Positions 38,333 to 38,377 of a stretch of 38,377 nt of DNA are shown here, one piece after another (the stretch's first letter is position 1; every line of letters starts with the position of its first letter). Location: NCBI GenBank assembly GCA_934590355.1, contig CAKTOX010000018.1, forward strand, positions 1-38,377, in the 5' to 3' direction. The notes beneath the pieces were generated by a model, which worked only from the letters and a program-made list of their open reading frames with translations, ran no database searches and had not been told where the DNA came from. The DNA comes from an uncultured Oscillospiraceae bacterium (GTDB lineage: Bacteria; Bacillota; Clostridia; Oscillospirales; Oscillospiraceae). The position numbers and the translations under genes are program-made.

Positions 38333-38377
38333 GCATAAGCCCTATAAGGGCATGATACTGGCAGCCCCAAAGGGGCT

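Overview
The window looks like chromosome from an anaerobic, moderately high-GC Firmicute, most likely a gut Clostridia/Oscillospiraceae-type organism. The pointers are formate-tetrahydrofolate ligase, a TRAP-driven four-carbon sugar-acid operon, a CbiMQO metal ECF transporter, a BspA/GLUG/SLH cell-surface protease, and Shine-Dalgarno sites close to GGAGG throughout. Taxonomy is inferred from gene content only.

Layout. 115-3081 (+): homocysteine S-methyltransferase-domain protein, MBL-fold hydrolase and TSUP permease. 3115-4243: a small AT-richer patch with two unknown small genes, a short Cro/C1-type HTH protein and a composite hairpin array. 4354-11399 (-): a catabolic operon reading class III aminotransferase, dctQ, dctM, dctP, otnK, otnC, with a GntR/FCD regulator just upstream. 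11557-20141: housekeeping genes (gap, orphan sensor kinase, tyrosine phosphatase, TatD, DUF364 protein, DUF2461 protein, fhs, MATE exporter). 20495-29809 (+): a metal-homeostasis block of two tandem CsoR-family genes, a 1922-residue SLH-anchored subtilase and cbiM-cbiQ-cbiO. 29850-29926 (-): tRNA-Val(CAC). 30029-36693 (-): a tightly overlapped five-gene redox operon (GlpA-like oxidase, FAD/NAD oxidoreductase, DUF1667 Fe-S protein, FGGY kinase, alkyl-DHAP-synthase-like flavoprotein). 36930-38297 (+): O-antigen ligase/polymerase-like membrane protein.

The most interesting system is the metal block. A 20-bp motif, AATATCCCCNNGGRTAGCTT, occurs three times. Each time its last two bases are the first two bases of a -35 hexamer that is followed by a 17-bp spacer and a good -10. 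The three promoters drive the csoR-like pair (rightward), a leftward transcript toward the MATE gene, and cbiMQO. The first CsoR-family protein has the Cys-His-Cys metal ligands plus a His-rich N-terminus (InrS/nickel-sensor-like). The second is a paralogue in which all three ligands are replaced. The leftward promoter precedes about 160 nt of foldable, gene-free sequence ending in an intrinsic terminator, so it may encode a metal-responsive small RNA or an attenuated MATE leader.

The second point of interest is the otnK/otnC operon. It lacks the usual tetronate dehydrogenase and 2-oxo-tetronate isomerase and carries a class III aminotransferase instead. This suggests that an amino four-carbon hydroxy acid, rather than a plain tetronate, is funnelled to DHAP. 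Both proposals are inferences from sequence and gene context.
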